Program-made: the position numbers and the translations under genes | Notes under the pieces: model-generated | Database searches by the model: none | What the model was told of the DNA's origin: nothing | Seen by the model: the letters and a program-made list of their open reading frames with translations, nothing else | Source of the DNA: Acinetobacter lwoffii | GTDB taxonomy: Bacteria; Pseudomonadota; Gammaproteobacteria; Pseudomonadales; Moraxellaceae | Assembly: GCF_024129435.1 (NCBI RefSeq) | Contig: NZ_JAMXXN010000004.1 | Location: forward strand, 1-64,000 | Length of the DNA stretch: 64,000 nucleotides | Direction: 5' to 3' | Part shown: positions 56,022 through 64,000 of the stretch, in pieces | How the letters are laid out: each line of letters starts with the position of its first letter | Numbering within the stretch: the first letter of the stretch is position 1

Positions 56022-56390
56022 ATGCACACTTTAGGCACCGAAGCGATTCGGGCATTTTTTACCCTGCAATGTTGCTGGCTCAATAATGAAGAAATCTATT
56101 TGGAACAAGGCTGTCCAGATTGTAGCTCGGCAGCGACTTATCTGATTTACCATACCAACACGCATATCCAGAAACATCTGCTGAAATTTATTGAAAAGTA
56201 TCGCTGTCATCAGGCGCGACGTAACGATTTGCTCGACCTGGATTTTTTCCAAAAAGACTATGAGGACTTTCTGCACATTCTGGAAAATGAAGTCAATTTT
56301 TATGCACGTCTGCATCATGATGTGTCACGTGAACGCTGCTTTGAAGAGATCGAGTCTATCTTTGAACGCCATTATGCAATGGCTTATTAG
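56022..56390 (+). CDS. Hypothetical protein under a Fur box
   Basis: A 122-residue soluble protein. It has a Cys pair near the front (LQCCWLNN), a CPDC motif near 31 in EQGCPDCSSAATYL, and a mostly helical second half with a His/Glu-rich HILENEVNFYARLHHDVSRERCFEEIE segment. The cysteines and histidines could bind metal. The strong Fur box just upstream predicts repression under iron-replete conditions, so the protein likely serves iron starvation. No family recognised. A GGAAAGAGG stretch upstream serves as ribosome site. Confidence 0.72.
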   Translation: MHTLGTEAIRAFFTLQCCWLNNEEIYLEQGCPDCSSAATYLIYHTNTHIQKHLLKFIEKYRCHQARRNDLLDLDFFQKDYEDFLHILENEVNFYARLHHDVSRERCFEEIESIFERHYAMAY

Positions 56391-56571
56391 GTATTGGCCT
56401 TGTACATGATCATTGTGAATATTTAGGCAATCGACTACTGCGTTTGTTAATGTTGTGATGAATTGACCAATCACCGACATAACTTGACGTTTAAAATACT
56501 TTTATTTGCACTTGAACATTTTTCATCCGGTATCATATAAGGGTTTTTGATGAATATTCTAGGATCCTTGC

Positions 56572-59403
56572 ATGAGCCAAAGCCACATCCGTATTCGAGG
56601 CGCACGTACCCATAACCTGAAAAATGTGAACCTTGAGATACCACGCGACAAGTTTGTGGTGATTACGGGACTGTCTGGTTCAGGTAAGTCCTCGCTTGCC
56701 TTTGACACCTTATATGCCGAAGGTCAGCGCCGTTATGTGGAATCGCTGTCTGCCTATGCTCGTCAGTTCCTCTCCCAGATGGAAAAACCGGAAGTCGATT
56801 CGATTGAGGGCCTGAGTCCAGCGATTGCGATCGAGCAGAAATCGACCAGCCATAACCCGCGTTCGACTGTAGGTACTATTACCGAAATTTATGACTATTT
56901 ACGTCTACTCTATGCACGGGTCGGAACGCCTTATTGTCCAGAACATGACCTGCCGATGGTGGCACAGACAGTCACTGAAATGGTCGATGCAGTCAAAGCA
57001 CTGGAAGAAGGCACTGCACTATTATTGTTAGCACCGGTCGTGCGCGAACGTAAGGGCGAATATACAGCGCTGTTTGAACAGCTGCAGAGTCAGGGTTTTG
57101 TCCGTGCCCGTGTGGATGGCGAGATCATGGAAATTGATCCGCCACCTGAGCTGGATAAAAAGAAAAAACATACCATTGAAGTCGTGGTGGACCGTTTTAA
57201 AGTCCGTGATGACTTAGGTAACCGCATTGCAGAAAGTTTTGAAACCGCGCTACGTTTAGGTGGTGATATCGCGATTTTATCCTGGATGAAAGATGAACAT
57301 GAGGATCGGGTCTTTTCCGCCAAACACTCCTGCCCGGAATGTGACCGTGCTGTGGCTGAGCTGGAACCGCGTCTATTCTCGTTCAATAACCCCTTTGGTG
57401 CCTGTCCGGTCTGTGATGGCTTGGGAACACGCAGTCATTTTAGTGCCGACAAACTGATTCCCAACCCTGAAGTCAGTGTCAGTCAGGGGGCCATTCGTGG
57501 CTGGGACCGTCAGCGTCCATATTATTACAGCATGATCCAGAAAGTGGCCGAGCATTTTGGCTTTTCTCTAGAGACCCCGTGGAATGAACTGGATGCCGAT
57601 ACCAAGAAGAAATTCCTGTATGGCACTGGCAAAGAAAAAATTGATCTGAGCTATATCGATGAACGTGGCCGTCGCCACAATCGGGTCATTCCTTTTGAAG
57701 GAATTTTGCCACATCTGGAACGTCGTTACCGCGAAACTGAAAGTAATTATGTGCGTGATGATCTGGCCCAATATCTGTCCAATGCAGCCTGTGATGCCTG
57801 TGATGGTTCACGTCTGAATGAAATTTCGCGTAACGTGAAAATTCTGGACAAGACCATTGCTGACATTACCCGTATGTCGATTGGCGATGCTGAAAGCTAT
57901 TATCAAGGTATTCATCTGGAAGGTGCACGTGGTGAAATCGCTGACAAGATTTTCAAGGAAATCCGTGAACGTCTGCACTTTCTGGTTTCGGTCGGCCTGA
58001 ACTATCTCAGCCTGTCACGTTCAGCTGAAACTCTGTCTGGTGGTGAAGCGCAGCGAATTCGTCTGGCCTCGCAGATCGGTGCCGGTTTGATGGGCGTCAT
58101 GTATGTGCTGGATGAACCATCAATTGGTTTGCATCAACGTGATAACGACCGTCTGTTACAGACCCTGATCCGTCTGCGTGATCTGGGCAATACCGTCTTG
58201 GTGGTCGAGCATGATGAAGATGCGATTCGTGCCGCCGATCATATTATTGATATCGGTCCGGGTGCCGGTGTGCATGGTGGGCATGTGATTGCCGAAGGAA
58301 CGTATGATGAAATTCTGGCCAATCCGGACTCGCTGACCGGAAAATATTTATCCGGAAAATTAAAAATTGAAGTGCCGAAAAAACGGATTCAACCGCCTAA
58401 GCCTAAAGAACAGATCAAGCTGATGGGAGCATCCGGGCATAACCTGAAAAAAGTCGATCTGACCATTCCTTTAGGTATTATGACCTGTGTTACCGGGGTG
58501 TCCGGTTCGGGTAAATCGACCTTGATCAACCGTACCTTGTTACCTTTGGCGGCGACCCAGCTCAATGGTGCCACCACTTTAACTTCGGAAAAGTTTGAAT
58601 CGATTGATGGTTTGCAGTTCCTCGACAAAGTCGTGGATATTGACCAGAGTCCGATCGGCCGTACCCCACGTTCCAATCCGGCGACTTATACCGGTCTATT
58701 CACCCCGATTCGTGAACTGTTTTCACAGACGCAGGAAGCCAAGGCACGCGGTTATGCCGCCGGCCGTTTCTCTTTTAACGTAAAAGGTGGCCGCTGTGAA
58801 GCCTGTGAAGGTGACGGCATGATCAAGGTGGCGATGCATTTCCTGCCGGATATGTATGTGCCATGTGATGCCTGTCATGGCAAACGCTATAACCGTGAAA
58901 CGTTGGAAGTGAACTATAAGGGCAAGAATATTTCCGATGTCTTGCAGATGACTGTTGAAGATGCGATGCATTTCTTTGATGCCATTCCGGTGATTCACCG
59001 CCGTCTAGAAACATTGCATCAGGTGGGTCTGGGTTATATTCGTCTGGGTCAGTCTGCGACCACTCTTTCTGGTGGTGAAGCACAGCGTGTCAAACTGGCA
59101 CGTGAACTGGCCAAACGCGATACTGGTCAAACCCTGTATATTCTAGATGAACCGACCACAGGTCTGCATTTTCATGATATTGCCAAACTGCTGGATATCC
59201 TGCATCAGCTCCGTGACAAGGGTAATACCATTGTGGTGATTGAACATAATCTGGACGTAATTAAAACTGCCGACTGGGTGGTGGACTTAGGCCCTGAAGG
59301 CGGTTCGGGGGGCGGTATGATTGTCGCGGAAGGCACGCCTGAACAAGTCGTGAAAGTGAAAGCCTCACATACCGGTAAATTCTTGAAGCCGTTGTTGAAA
59401 TAA
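56572..59403 (+). CDS. uvrA: Excinuclease ABC subunit A
   Basis: Damage-recognition ATPase of nucleotide excision repair. The 943-residue protein has two ABC modules. Module 1 has Walker [17 protein letters not shown] near 32, a zinc motif [13 protein letters not shown] near 253, the signature [16 protein letters not shown] near 488 and Walker [14 protein letters not shown]. Module 2 has Walker [17 protein letters not shown] near 641, the zinc finger [12 protein letters not shown] with [22 protein letters not shown] near 827 and [13 protein letters not shown]. It is of full family length. UvrC is encoded at 18601-20400, on the opposite strand. Confidence 0.98.
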   Translation: MSQSHIRIRGARTHNLKNVNLEIPRDKFVVITGLSGSGKSSLAFDTLYAEGQRRYVESLSAYARQFLSQMEKPEVDSIEGLSPAIAIEQKSTSHNPRSTVGTITEIYDYLRLLYARVGTPYCPEHDLPMVAQTVTEMVDAVKALEEGTALLLLAPVVRERKGEYTALFEQLQSQGFVRARVDGEIMEIDPPPELDKKKKHTIEVVVDRFKVRDDLGNRIAESFETALRLGGDIAILSWMKDEHEDRVFSAKHSCPECDRAVAELEPRLFSFNNPFGACPVCDGLGTRSHFSADKLIPNPEVSVSQGAIRGWDRQRPYYYSMIQKVAEHFGFSLETPWNELDADTKKKFLYGTGKEKIDLSYIDERGRRHNRVIPFEGILPHLERRYRETESNYVRDDLAQYLSNAACDACDGSRLNEISRNVKILDKTIADITRMSIGDAESYYQGIHLEGARGEIADKIFKEIRERLHFLVSVGLNYLSLSRSAETLSGGEAQRIRLASQIGAGLMGVMYVLDEPSIGLHQRDNDRLLQTLIRLRDLGNTVLVVEHDEDAIRAADHIIDIGPGAGVHGGHVIAEGTYDEILANPDSLTGKYLSGKLKIEVPKKRIQPPKPKEQIKLMGASGHNLKKVDLTIPLGIMTCVTGVSGSGKSTLINRTLLPLAATQLNGATTLTSEKFESIDGLQFLDKVVDIDQSPIGRTPRSNPATYTGLFTPIRELFSQTQEAKARGYAAGRFSFNVKGGRCEACEGDGMIKVAMHFLPDMYVPCDACHGKRYNRETLEVNYKGKNISDVLQMTVEDAMHFFDAIPVIHRRLETLHQVGLGYIRLGQSATTLSGGEAQRVKLARELAKRDTGQTLYILDEPTTGLHFHDIAKLLDILHQLRDKGNTIVVIEHNLDVIKTADWVVDLGPEGGSGGGMIVAEGTPEQVVKVKASHTGKFLKPLLK

Positions 59404-59405
59404 AA

Positions 59406-59478
59406 AATCTCCTCCCAACCTCCTCTTTGATAAAGAGGAGGAATTCCCTCCTTTCGCAAAGGAGGGTTAGGGTGGATT
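59406..59478. repeat. REP-like twin hairpin element after uvrA
   Basis: Two adjacent stem-loops, CCTCCTCTTT / AAAGAGGAGG (59419-59441) and CCCTCCTTT / AAAGGAGGG (59446-59466), enclosed by roughly complementary outer arms (AATCTCCTCCCAACC and GGTTAGGGTGGATT-like). This pyrimidine/purine-rich design is typical of dispersed palindromic elements. Confidence 0.7.
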
Positions 59479-59519
59479 AAAAAAATAAATCTATTCTTAA
59501 ATTTGTGTAGGGAAACAAA

Positions 59520-60386
59520 ATGCGCTTTTCAGAAAGATATGATTATAAACCTGTTAGAGAAATCATTCAAAAAGAAAGCATGGATGATGCTTTGAAGAAT
59601 TCCATTTGGAATGTTTTTAAACAAATTATTATTGAACAAGGAAAATTTACCAAACATTCATCATTGCCAAATATACAAGATTATAATCTATACACTTTTT
59701 TTAGAGCTTATTGGATCACTTTTCTAAAAAAACCACTCGATGAAATGCCAAATACTGTTTCCAATATTCAAAAGGATATATATCAACACTTTTTCAATCA
59801 ATTAAAATGGTATGAAATTTACGATCTTATTGAGTTTACTATCGACCATTTGCCATCTGATTGGAAAAAAACTAGATATCAAGAGACCCTTATAAAACTC
59901 ATAAATGCTGTTTTAGAAAGAGAAAATAGTGCTTATCGAATTATTGAGAATAAAATTATTCTTATCACCTCAGAACAAGAAATCCAATCCATCGAGGAAG
60001 CATTAGAAAGTACAAATCCATATTCAGGTGTTCAACAACATCTTAATCAAGCCTTAAAACTGATGTCTGATCGTCAAAATCCCGATTATCGAAATTCAAT
60101 TAAAGAATCTGTTTCGGCATTAGAAGGTATGTGTCAAAAAATATTAAAGAAAGACAAAGTAACTTTAGGTGATGCAATTGGTCAAATTGAAAAACAATAT
60201 CCAATACATCCTGCATTAAAAGCCAGTATTAAATCTTTATATGGTTATACATCAGATGCAGATGGTATTCGCCATGCAATGTTAGACGAATCAAATCTTT
60301 CTTATATCGATGCAAAATTTATGCTTGTTGCCTGCACAAATTTTATTAACTATCTCATCGACAAAACCAAAAATGATCCAAATTAG
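59520..60386 (+). CDS. AbiJ-N-terminal-domain-4-type abortive infection protein
   Basis: A 288-residue soluble protein. The N-terminus MRFSERYDYKPVREIIQKES followed by MDDALKNSIWNVF near 21 matches my memory of the AbiJ_NTD4 domain of phage abortive-infection proteins. The C-terminal half (about 170-288) is a helical HEPN-like region with YRNSIKESVSALEGMCQ and the segment DADGIRHAML, where related proteins have their conserved Arg-His. The gene is AT-rich, unlike uvrA, and lies between two palindromic repeat elements, suggesting acquisition. It is probably a single-gene phage defence that acts through RNA cleavage or growth arrest; this is inferred. Confidence 0.75.
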   Translation: MRFSERYDYKPVREIIQKESMDDALKNSIWNVFKQIIIEQGKFTKHSSLPNIQDYNLYTFFRAYWITFLKKPLDEMPNTVSNIQKDIYQHFFNQLKWYEIYDLIEFTIDHLPSDWKKTRYQETLIKLINAVLERENSAYRIIENKIILITSEQEIQSIEEALESTNPYSGVQQHLNQALKLMSDRQNPDYRNSIKESVSALEGMCQKILKKDKVTLGDAIGQIEKQYPIHPALKASIKSLYGYTSDADGIRHAMLDESNLSYIDAKFMLVACTNFINYLIDKTKNDPN

Positions 60387-60397
60387 ATCACATGACT

Positions 60398-60490
60398 GGC
60401 GACGTGGATGTCGCCCGTTCGACTATGCTAAAGGGACTTAGCATCAGTCGAACAAATGCATTTTGCTACTTTTGTGCAATTCAAAAGTAG
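60398..60490. repeat. Triple-hairpin palindromic element
   Basis: Three consecutive inverted repeats: GGCGAC / GTCGCC (60398-60415), GTTCGACT-TGCTAA / TTAGCAT-AGTCGAAC (60417-60453) and CTACTTTTG / CAAAAGTAG (60466-60490). The set resembles dispersed REP/MITE-type elements. It separates the AbiJ-like gene from the diguanylate cyclase gene. Confidence 0.7.
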
Positions 60491-60508
60491 AGAAAGCAGT
60501 CTTTTGAA

Positions 60509-62215
60509 CTAAACCTCTGCCACCGCATTGCGTCCCTTGGCCTTTGCTGCAAACAAAGCATCATCTGCATTTGACAATAAAGCCATCCAGGACATGGCAC
60601 CAATCGCGACTCCGATACTGACCGAAATCTGAATCTCGTCTCCTGCTGCAGTCACAATATGACGCTCAGCCACTTCAGCCCGGATTTTATCAGCCACAAT
60701 CAGTGCCTGCTGCATCTGGATATTTTCAATCAATACCAGAAATTCATCGCCGCCATAACGCACCAGCAAATCTGTAGCACGGACATTAGCTTGCAAACGC
60801 TCGGCCACCAGTTGAATCACCTGATCGCCAATAATATGCCCATATTGATCATTCACCTGTTTAAAATGATCAATATCAATAATCATCAAACAGGTTTGGC
60901 TCAATTGGCCCGGCTGATTTTCCATAAAGCGGATATATTCTTCCAGCGCGAAACGGTTAGATAATCCGGTCAAAGAATCGGAATGGGCAATATTCTTTAA
61001 ACGGAATTCCAGCGCATCACGTTCTTGCAACATCTGTTGCAATTTCTGAATGGCAGCGAATAAAGAATCAGAATGATTCACTTCACGCAGCCGCATATCA
61101 ATTTTCTGACGACCCGAGTTTTTAGACAAACTCAACAACATGCGGCGTGCCTGAATCAGCGGCAGAAAAACCTGTTTACGTGCAAAAATCATGGTTGAAA
61201 TCGCGGTCAGTAATGAAATCAGCGATACCAACACGCTCCAGATCAAACGCTGCATATTGCTGTTCATCTCTTGAATAGCGGCATCTCTGCTATATTGCAG
61301 CAGGTAAGTTTGCAGGTCTACCACAGTCGCAAATTTATCTACGATCGCTTCAGTCAGCTCTGTTCCGCTCAAACGGTAGTCACGTTGCTCCAGACTGTCA
61401 CTGATCAGCTCACTCACAATCGGTAAGCCTTGCTGAATAAACTCGGTTTCTACCCGCCGATGTAAACGGATGAATTCCTCAGTCTTATCTTTAACAGGTT
61501 GAATGGTATCAATCAAGGCCCACAAATAACGCACCTGATGTTGGGTCTGTAAAGAGCGGGTAATATTTTCAGTGGGAAGCGGAGCTTCAAAAGTCACATG
61601 CGCCATGATAGACGAGGCCACACGACCGGCCTGATCACGTAAATCAGATAAAAATAGAATCTGGCTAATATAGTTATTCAGAGGGGTCGATGAGCTATCT
61701 GAAGCTACTGCCACGTCACGTAAAAGTTCGCGGCAACTTTCCCAGGCAGCAAACATGGCCAAAATCGCCTGATCAAGTTCTTGCGCACTACGTTGCTGAC
61801 GTGGCATCCGGGTATAGGCATCAACCTGTGCACGCCCTTTTTTCAAACTATTTTCAAGCTGTGAAAGTTGCTGACTCAGGTTGTTAAACCTGACCTCCGT
61901 CAATACATCCGCGGTCTGGGACAATTGCCGATCCACCTGTTGACGATAGCTGATTAACTCTTGCTGATGCTGGGAAAATTCCTCGGCCGAACTGGACATG
62001 GCTTTATTGGCAGGCGCACGCTCACGCGAAATTTTATTTGCCAGATCAGCGACCTGCTGCAAGGCATTCAATTGTTGATAGGTTTGTCTGGATTTTAAAT
62101 AACTTTGACTACTACTCACAATTAAGGGAATACAGATGCAAAGCAAACATAAAATAATAATCGACATCGACCAGTACAAACGTTTACTGATCCACTCAGA
62201 GCGTAAGGTATTCAT
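60509..62215 (-). CDS. Membrane-bound diguanylate cyclase (GGDEF)
   Basis: Makes the second messenger cyclic di-GMP. The 568-residue protein has a first membrane helix (about 14-36), a long periplasmic helical region (about 37-320) likely to sense a signal, a second helix (about 328-348) and a cytoplasmic GGDEF domain (about 405-568). The active site RYGGDEFLVLI is intact. An inhibitory I-site RATD stands exactly five residues before GGDEF, so product feedback is expected. No EAL or HAMP domain is evident. Probably regulates attachment or motility, as such enzymes generally do. Confidence 0.94.
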   Translation of the reverse strand: MNTLRSEWISKRLYWSMSIIILCLLCICIPLIVSSSQSYLKSRQTYQQLNALQQVADLANKISRERAPANKAMSSSAEEFSQHQQELISYRQQVDRQLSQTADVLTEVRFNNLSQQLSQLENSLKKGRAQVDAYTRMPRQQRSAQELDQAILAMFAAWESCRELLRDVAVASDSSSTPLNNYISQILFLSDLRDQAGRVASSIMAHVTFEAPLPTENITRSLQTQHQVRYLWALIDTIQPVKDKTEEFIRLHRRVETEFIQQGLPIVSELISDSLEQRDYRLSGTELTEAIVDKFATVVDLQTYLLQYSRDAAIQEMNSNMQRLIWSVLVSLISLLTAISTMIFARKQVFLPLIQARRMLLSLSKNSGRQKIDMRLREVNHSDSLFAAIQKLQQMLQERDALEFRLKNIAHSDSLTGLSNRFALEEYIRFMENQPGQLSQTCLMIIDIDHFKQVNDQYGHIIGDQVIQLVAERLQANVRATDLLVRYGGDEFLVLIENIQMQQALIVADKIRAEVAERHIVTAAGDEIQISVSIGVAIGAMSWMALLSNADDALFAAKAKGRNAVAEV

Positions 62216-62475
62216 GCTGTTGTATTACGCCCCAATATGACAAGCAAAGCTAAATAGATTGATTATTATACAAATAAAACAGGATGGTCTTAAAGCCTTT
62301 AGTCTTACTTCACTTATGTTTTTAATGAATTTTTATCATCTATTATTTTCAGATACTTAAGTTAGTTCATTTGAAACTTTAATGCAGGGTTTCATAACCA
62401 CAATTCCCTATAAAGTCTTACAAAAGCAAGGGAATTTAAGCAGCTAAAAAATATAAAAACTTGCTTTCTGCACTA

Positions 62476-62504
62476 TTTACACCTGCAACAAATAGGTGCA
62501 TAAT
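62476..62504 (+). promoter_or_regulatory. Promoter of the plus-strand RNA candidate
   Basis: TTTACA, exactly 17 bp, CATAAT. The -10 sits inside a palindrome GGTGCAT / ATGCACC (62495-62509). Confidence 0.65.
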
Positions 62505-62511
62505 GCACCGC

Positions 62512-62609
62512 ATTAGGGCGAGTTAAATTATTCCTCAGCAGATATTTTAGTTTACCCGCAAATTTTGGCGAAAAAAGCCCGATTTTCTATGAAAATCGGG
62601 CTTTTTTTT
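62512..62609 (+). ncRNA. Candidate small RNA, plus strand
   Basis: About 97 nt from the promoter at 62476 to a strong terminator with a 17-bp stem (AAAAAAGCCCGATTTTC and complement, 62571-62607) and T8 tract. No ORF with a ribosome site. Family unknown. Confidence 0.6.
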
Positions 62610-62755
62610 AGCTATTGAATTTTAGACCTCTATTTTTACTTTTCAATATGCACTATTTTGGTGCTTAAAATTATTCTAATATTTATTTTTCTCATCTTGT
62701 TTTGAGTTGAAGGTTTTTTCAGAAACAGAATGATCTGAATTAAAAAATGCGGGAC

Positions 62756-62851
62756 AAAAAAAAGCCCAACCTTGGGGAAAGCTGGGCGATAAAACAAAAA
62801 ATTGTGGAGAATCAGGCTAAATCACTATGAAAATGTGAACTCTAACTTGAT
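62756..62851 (-). ncRNA. Candidate small RNA, minus strand
   Basis: On the minus strand TTTACA (62881-62886), exactly 17 bp, CATAAT (62858-62863), then about 95 nt ending in a terminator with stem GCCCAGC / GTTGGGC (62764-62787) and T8. The 5' part pairs ATGAAAAT with ATTTTCAT. A ten-codon ORF starts at or near the predicted transcript start (MKIKLEFTFS). The 3' end shares T8-GTCCCG with the transcript candidate at 40213. Confidence 0.55.
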
Positions 62852-63274
62852 TTTCATATTATGTAAAATTCCCCTGAAAATGTAAAGCCGATTGCTTCAG
62901 TCAAGATTATAAAACATGCCCATTTAGCTCAAAAAACAGACATCTACTCTAAAACCCAAGCTGATGATGCTTTAAAATCAAGCAATCCAATCAAGACATG
63001 AGGCGCCAGACACCTTGCACTTCTTGACAAATTTATGAATTAGCTCACCTATTATTAATTGTTTTAATAGATAAATATATTATAATTAATCGTATTAATT
63101 GATTAAAATAACAACATAATTTCTCCTTAATCTTTAGTCCCGATTCTATATTTAAAGTCTAGATTTTTGTTATACAAGAGTTTTTATATAAAATACCTTC
63201 GGAGCCTAATACTTGAATTTTACACAAAATTAATACAATGATTTAGCTTAAAAAAATAGCGATTTCGAATTGGA

Positions 63275-63302
63275 TTGACTTAATAAATTGTTACAATACA
63301 AT
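63275..63302 (+). promoter_or_regulatory. Porin promoter
   Basis: TTGACT, 16 bp, TACAAT. A 9-bp inverted repeat TTGTTACAA (63288-63296) / TTGTAACAA (63325-63333) begins just before the -10 and ends in the leader. Confidence 0.65.
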
Positions 63303-63346
63303 ATGTTCAAAAGTTGTACACATCTTGTAACAAAACGGTAAATATC

Positions 63347-64000
63347 ATGAAAAAACTCGGTTTAGCCACTGCTTTATTATTAGCCATGACCGGTGCTCAA
63401 GCATATCAATTTGAAGTTCAAGGTCAATCAGAGTTCATCGACAACACTGCAAATGAACAAGACTTCACTGGTGCAGTTCAAGGTACTTACTACTTCAACA
63501 ATGTTGATGCTTCTAAAGGTCCTTTAGCTGAAGCTGCTTTTTTAAACCAAGCATCTAATGTTTCTGCTGCTTATACATACGGCGAAGACGGACAAGAATT
63601 TGGTGACCGCACTGTACACCATACTTTCGGTGTAAAAGGTGAAGCGTATATCCCGACTAACGTTGTTCCTGCTTATGCAAGCGCTTCTTATAGCCATACC
63701 ATCGCGGATAACAAAGCGGGCGACGTAGACGGCAATGGTGACCGTTATGCATTAGAACTAGGTGCATTACTAATCCCTAACTTCTTGGTTGCTGTGGGTT
63801 ATACCAGCGTTGCTGACCAAACTTCTTATGATGCTTTCAACATGTTTAACAACGGTGTTGCTAAAGCTGCTCTTGAATCTGGCACAATCAATGAAGACCA
63901 AGACGCAATCACTGCCCGCACTAAATATGTAGGCGCGATTGACGGTACTAACATGTCAATTGGTTTTGAAAGTGGCCTGGTTTATGGTGAAGATACTGCC
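63347..64000 (+). CDS. Omp33-36-family outer-membrane porin, 5' part
   Basis: The first 218 codons of an outer-membrane barrel, cut by the window edge. The signal peptide MKKLGLATALLLAMTGAQA is followed by mature YQFEVQGQSEFID, then LAEAAFLNQASNVSAAYTY. These sequences match the start of the Acinetobacter Omp33-36 (Omp34) water-channel porin as I remember it; in A. baumannii that protein is linked to carbapenem uptake and host-cell toxicity. Alternating polar/hydrophobic strands with aromatic ends support a beta-barrel. The leader between promoter and ATG is about 40 nt and contains one arm of an inverted repeat. Confidence 0.88.
   Translation, partial: MKKLGLATALLLAMTGAQAYQFEVQGQSEFIDNTANEQDFTGAVQGTYYFNNVDASKGPLAEAAFLNQASNVSAAYTYGEDGQEFGDRTVHHTFGVKGEAYIPTNVVPAYASASYSHTIADNKAGDVDGNGDRYALELGALLIPNFLVAVGYTSVADQTSYDAFNMFNNGVAKAALESGTINEDQDAITARTKYVGAIDGTNMSIGFESGLVYGEDTA

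Larger units (their letters stand above)
62216..63346. other. 1.1-kb non-coding region with two convergent RNA candidates
   Basis: No protein gene. It contains a plus-strand small RNA candidate (62512-62609), a minus-strand one (62756-62851), an inverted repeat AATTCCCT / AGGGAATT near 62400-62436, and the porin promoter at the right end. The stretch 62900-63250 is very AT-rich with nothing recognised. Confidence 0.6.

Overview
The window is chromosomal DNA of a gammaproteobacterium, almost certainly Acinetobacter. Four points support this: the tRNA-Thr/Gly/Tyr/Thr-tuf cluster; the argH / algZ-algR-hemC-hemD-hemX-hemY arrangement known from Acinetobacter and Pseudomonas; type II secretion genes gspN-gspC-gspD apart from the main gsp operon; and, at the right edge, the start of a porin recognisable as the Acinetobacter Omp33-36 family. 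Most of the window is ordinary core genome with dense, well-terminated genes. The species cannot be named from sequence alone.

Layout. 1-0.7 kb: tuf (5' end only) and four tRNAs on the minus strand. 0.76-8.2 kb: trpE, gph, an FHA protein, gspD/C/N and an H-NS-like protein. 8.4-16.3 kb: a thioesterase, the heme genes hemCDXY, the AlgR/AlgZ-type two-component pair, argH and yggX. 16.3-17 kb: a non-coding block with two related terminator-ending modules. 17-26 kb: pgsA, a TesB-like thioesterase, uvrC, a ClpB-like ATPase broken by a one-base frameshift, a PH-like membrane protein and fadBA. 26.1-27.8 kb: an AT-rich accessory insert with a perfect 10-bp tandem repeat and two genes of unknown function. 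27.9-32.4 kb: small secreted or hypothetical proteins, tehB, two identical tRNA-Phe genes and a GNAT protein. 32.5-40.1 kb: hisB-hisH, hisA and hisF interleaved with a DUF805 protein, an RNase D-like exonuclease, a DMT transporter, membrane proteins and thrB. 40.2-42.4 kb: a fatty-acid hydroxylase-type gene and a divergent AraC regulator with unusual repeated operators, plus an aquaporin remnant. 42.5-55.8 kb: a nuclease, a repeat-rich exported protein, kup, tRNA-Ser, tRNA-Thr, a methyltransferase/FAD oxidoreductase pair, ahpC, ssb, a YajR-type transporter, a TerC-like protein and tenA. 56-64 kb: a Fur-box-controlled small protein, uvrA, an AbiJ-type abortive-infection gene between palindromic repeats, a diguanylate cyclase, a 1.1-kb gap with two convergent small-RNA candidates, and the porin.

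How genes work together. hemC-D make uroporphyrinogen III, with hemX and hemY in the same overlapping operon. fadB-fadA form the beta-oxidation complex. HisB, H, A and F are four steps of histidine synthesis dispersed over 8 kb. UvrA and UvrC belong to nucleotide excision repair. GspN, C and D build the type II secretion outer-membrane channel and its linker.

The most interesting signals are these. (1) Two matching operators (ATTGAC repeated at a 22-bp pitch), each exactly 20 bp from a -10-like hexamer, one in front of the hydroxylase gene and one in front of a roughly 115-nt unannotated transcript carrying a 15-codon ORF. (2) The two-gene module at 26.3-27.7 kb, resembling a family I associate with defence or mobile islands. 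(3) Three further small-RNA candidates with well-spaced promoters and intrinsic terminators (50.43, 62.51 and 62.85 kb). (4) The AbiJ-like gene. (5) The Walker-A frameshift. All functional statements come from reading the sequence and from recall of protein families; no database search was run.
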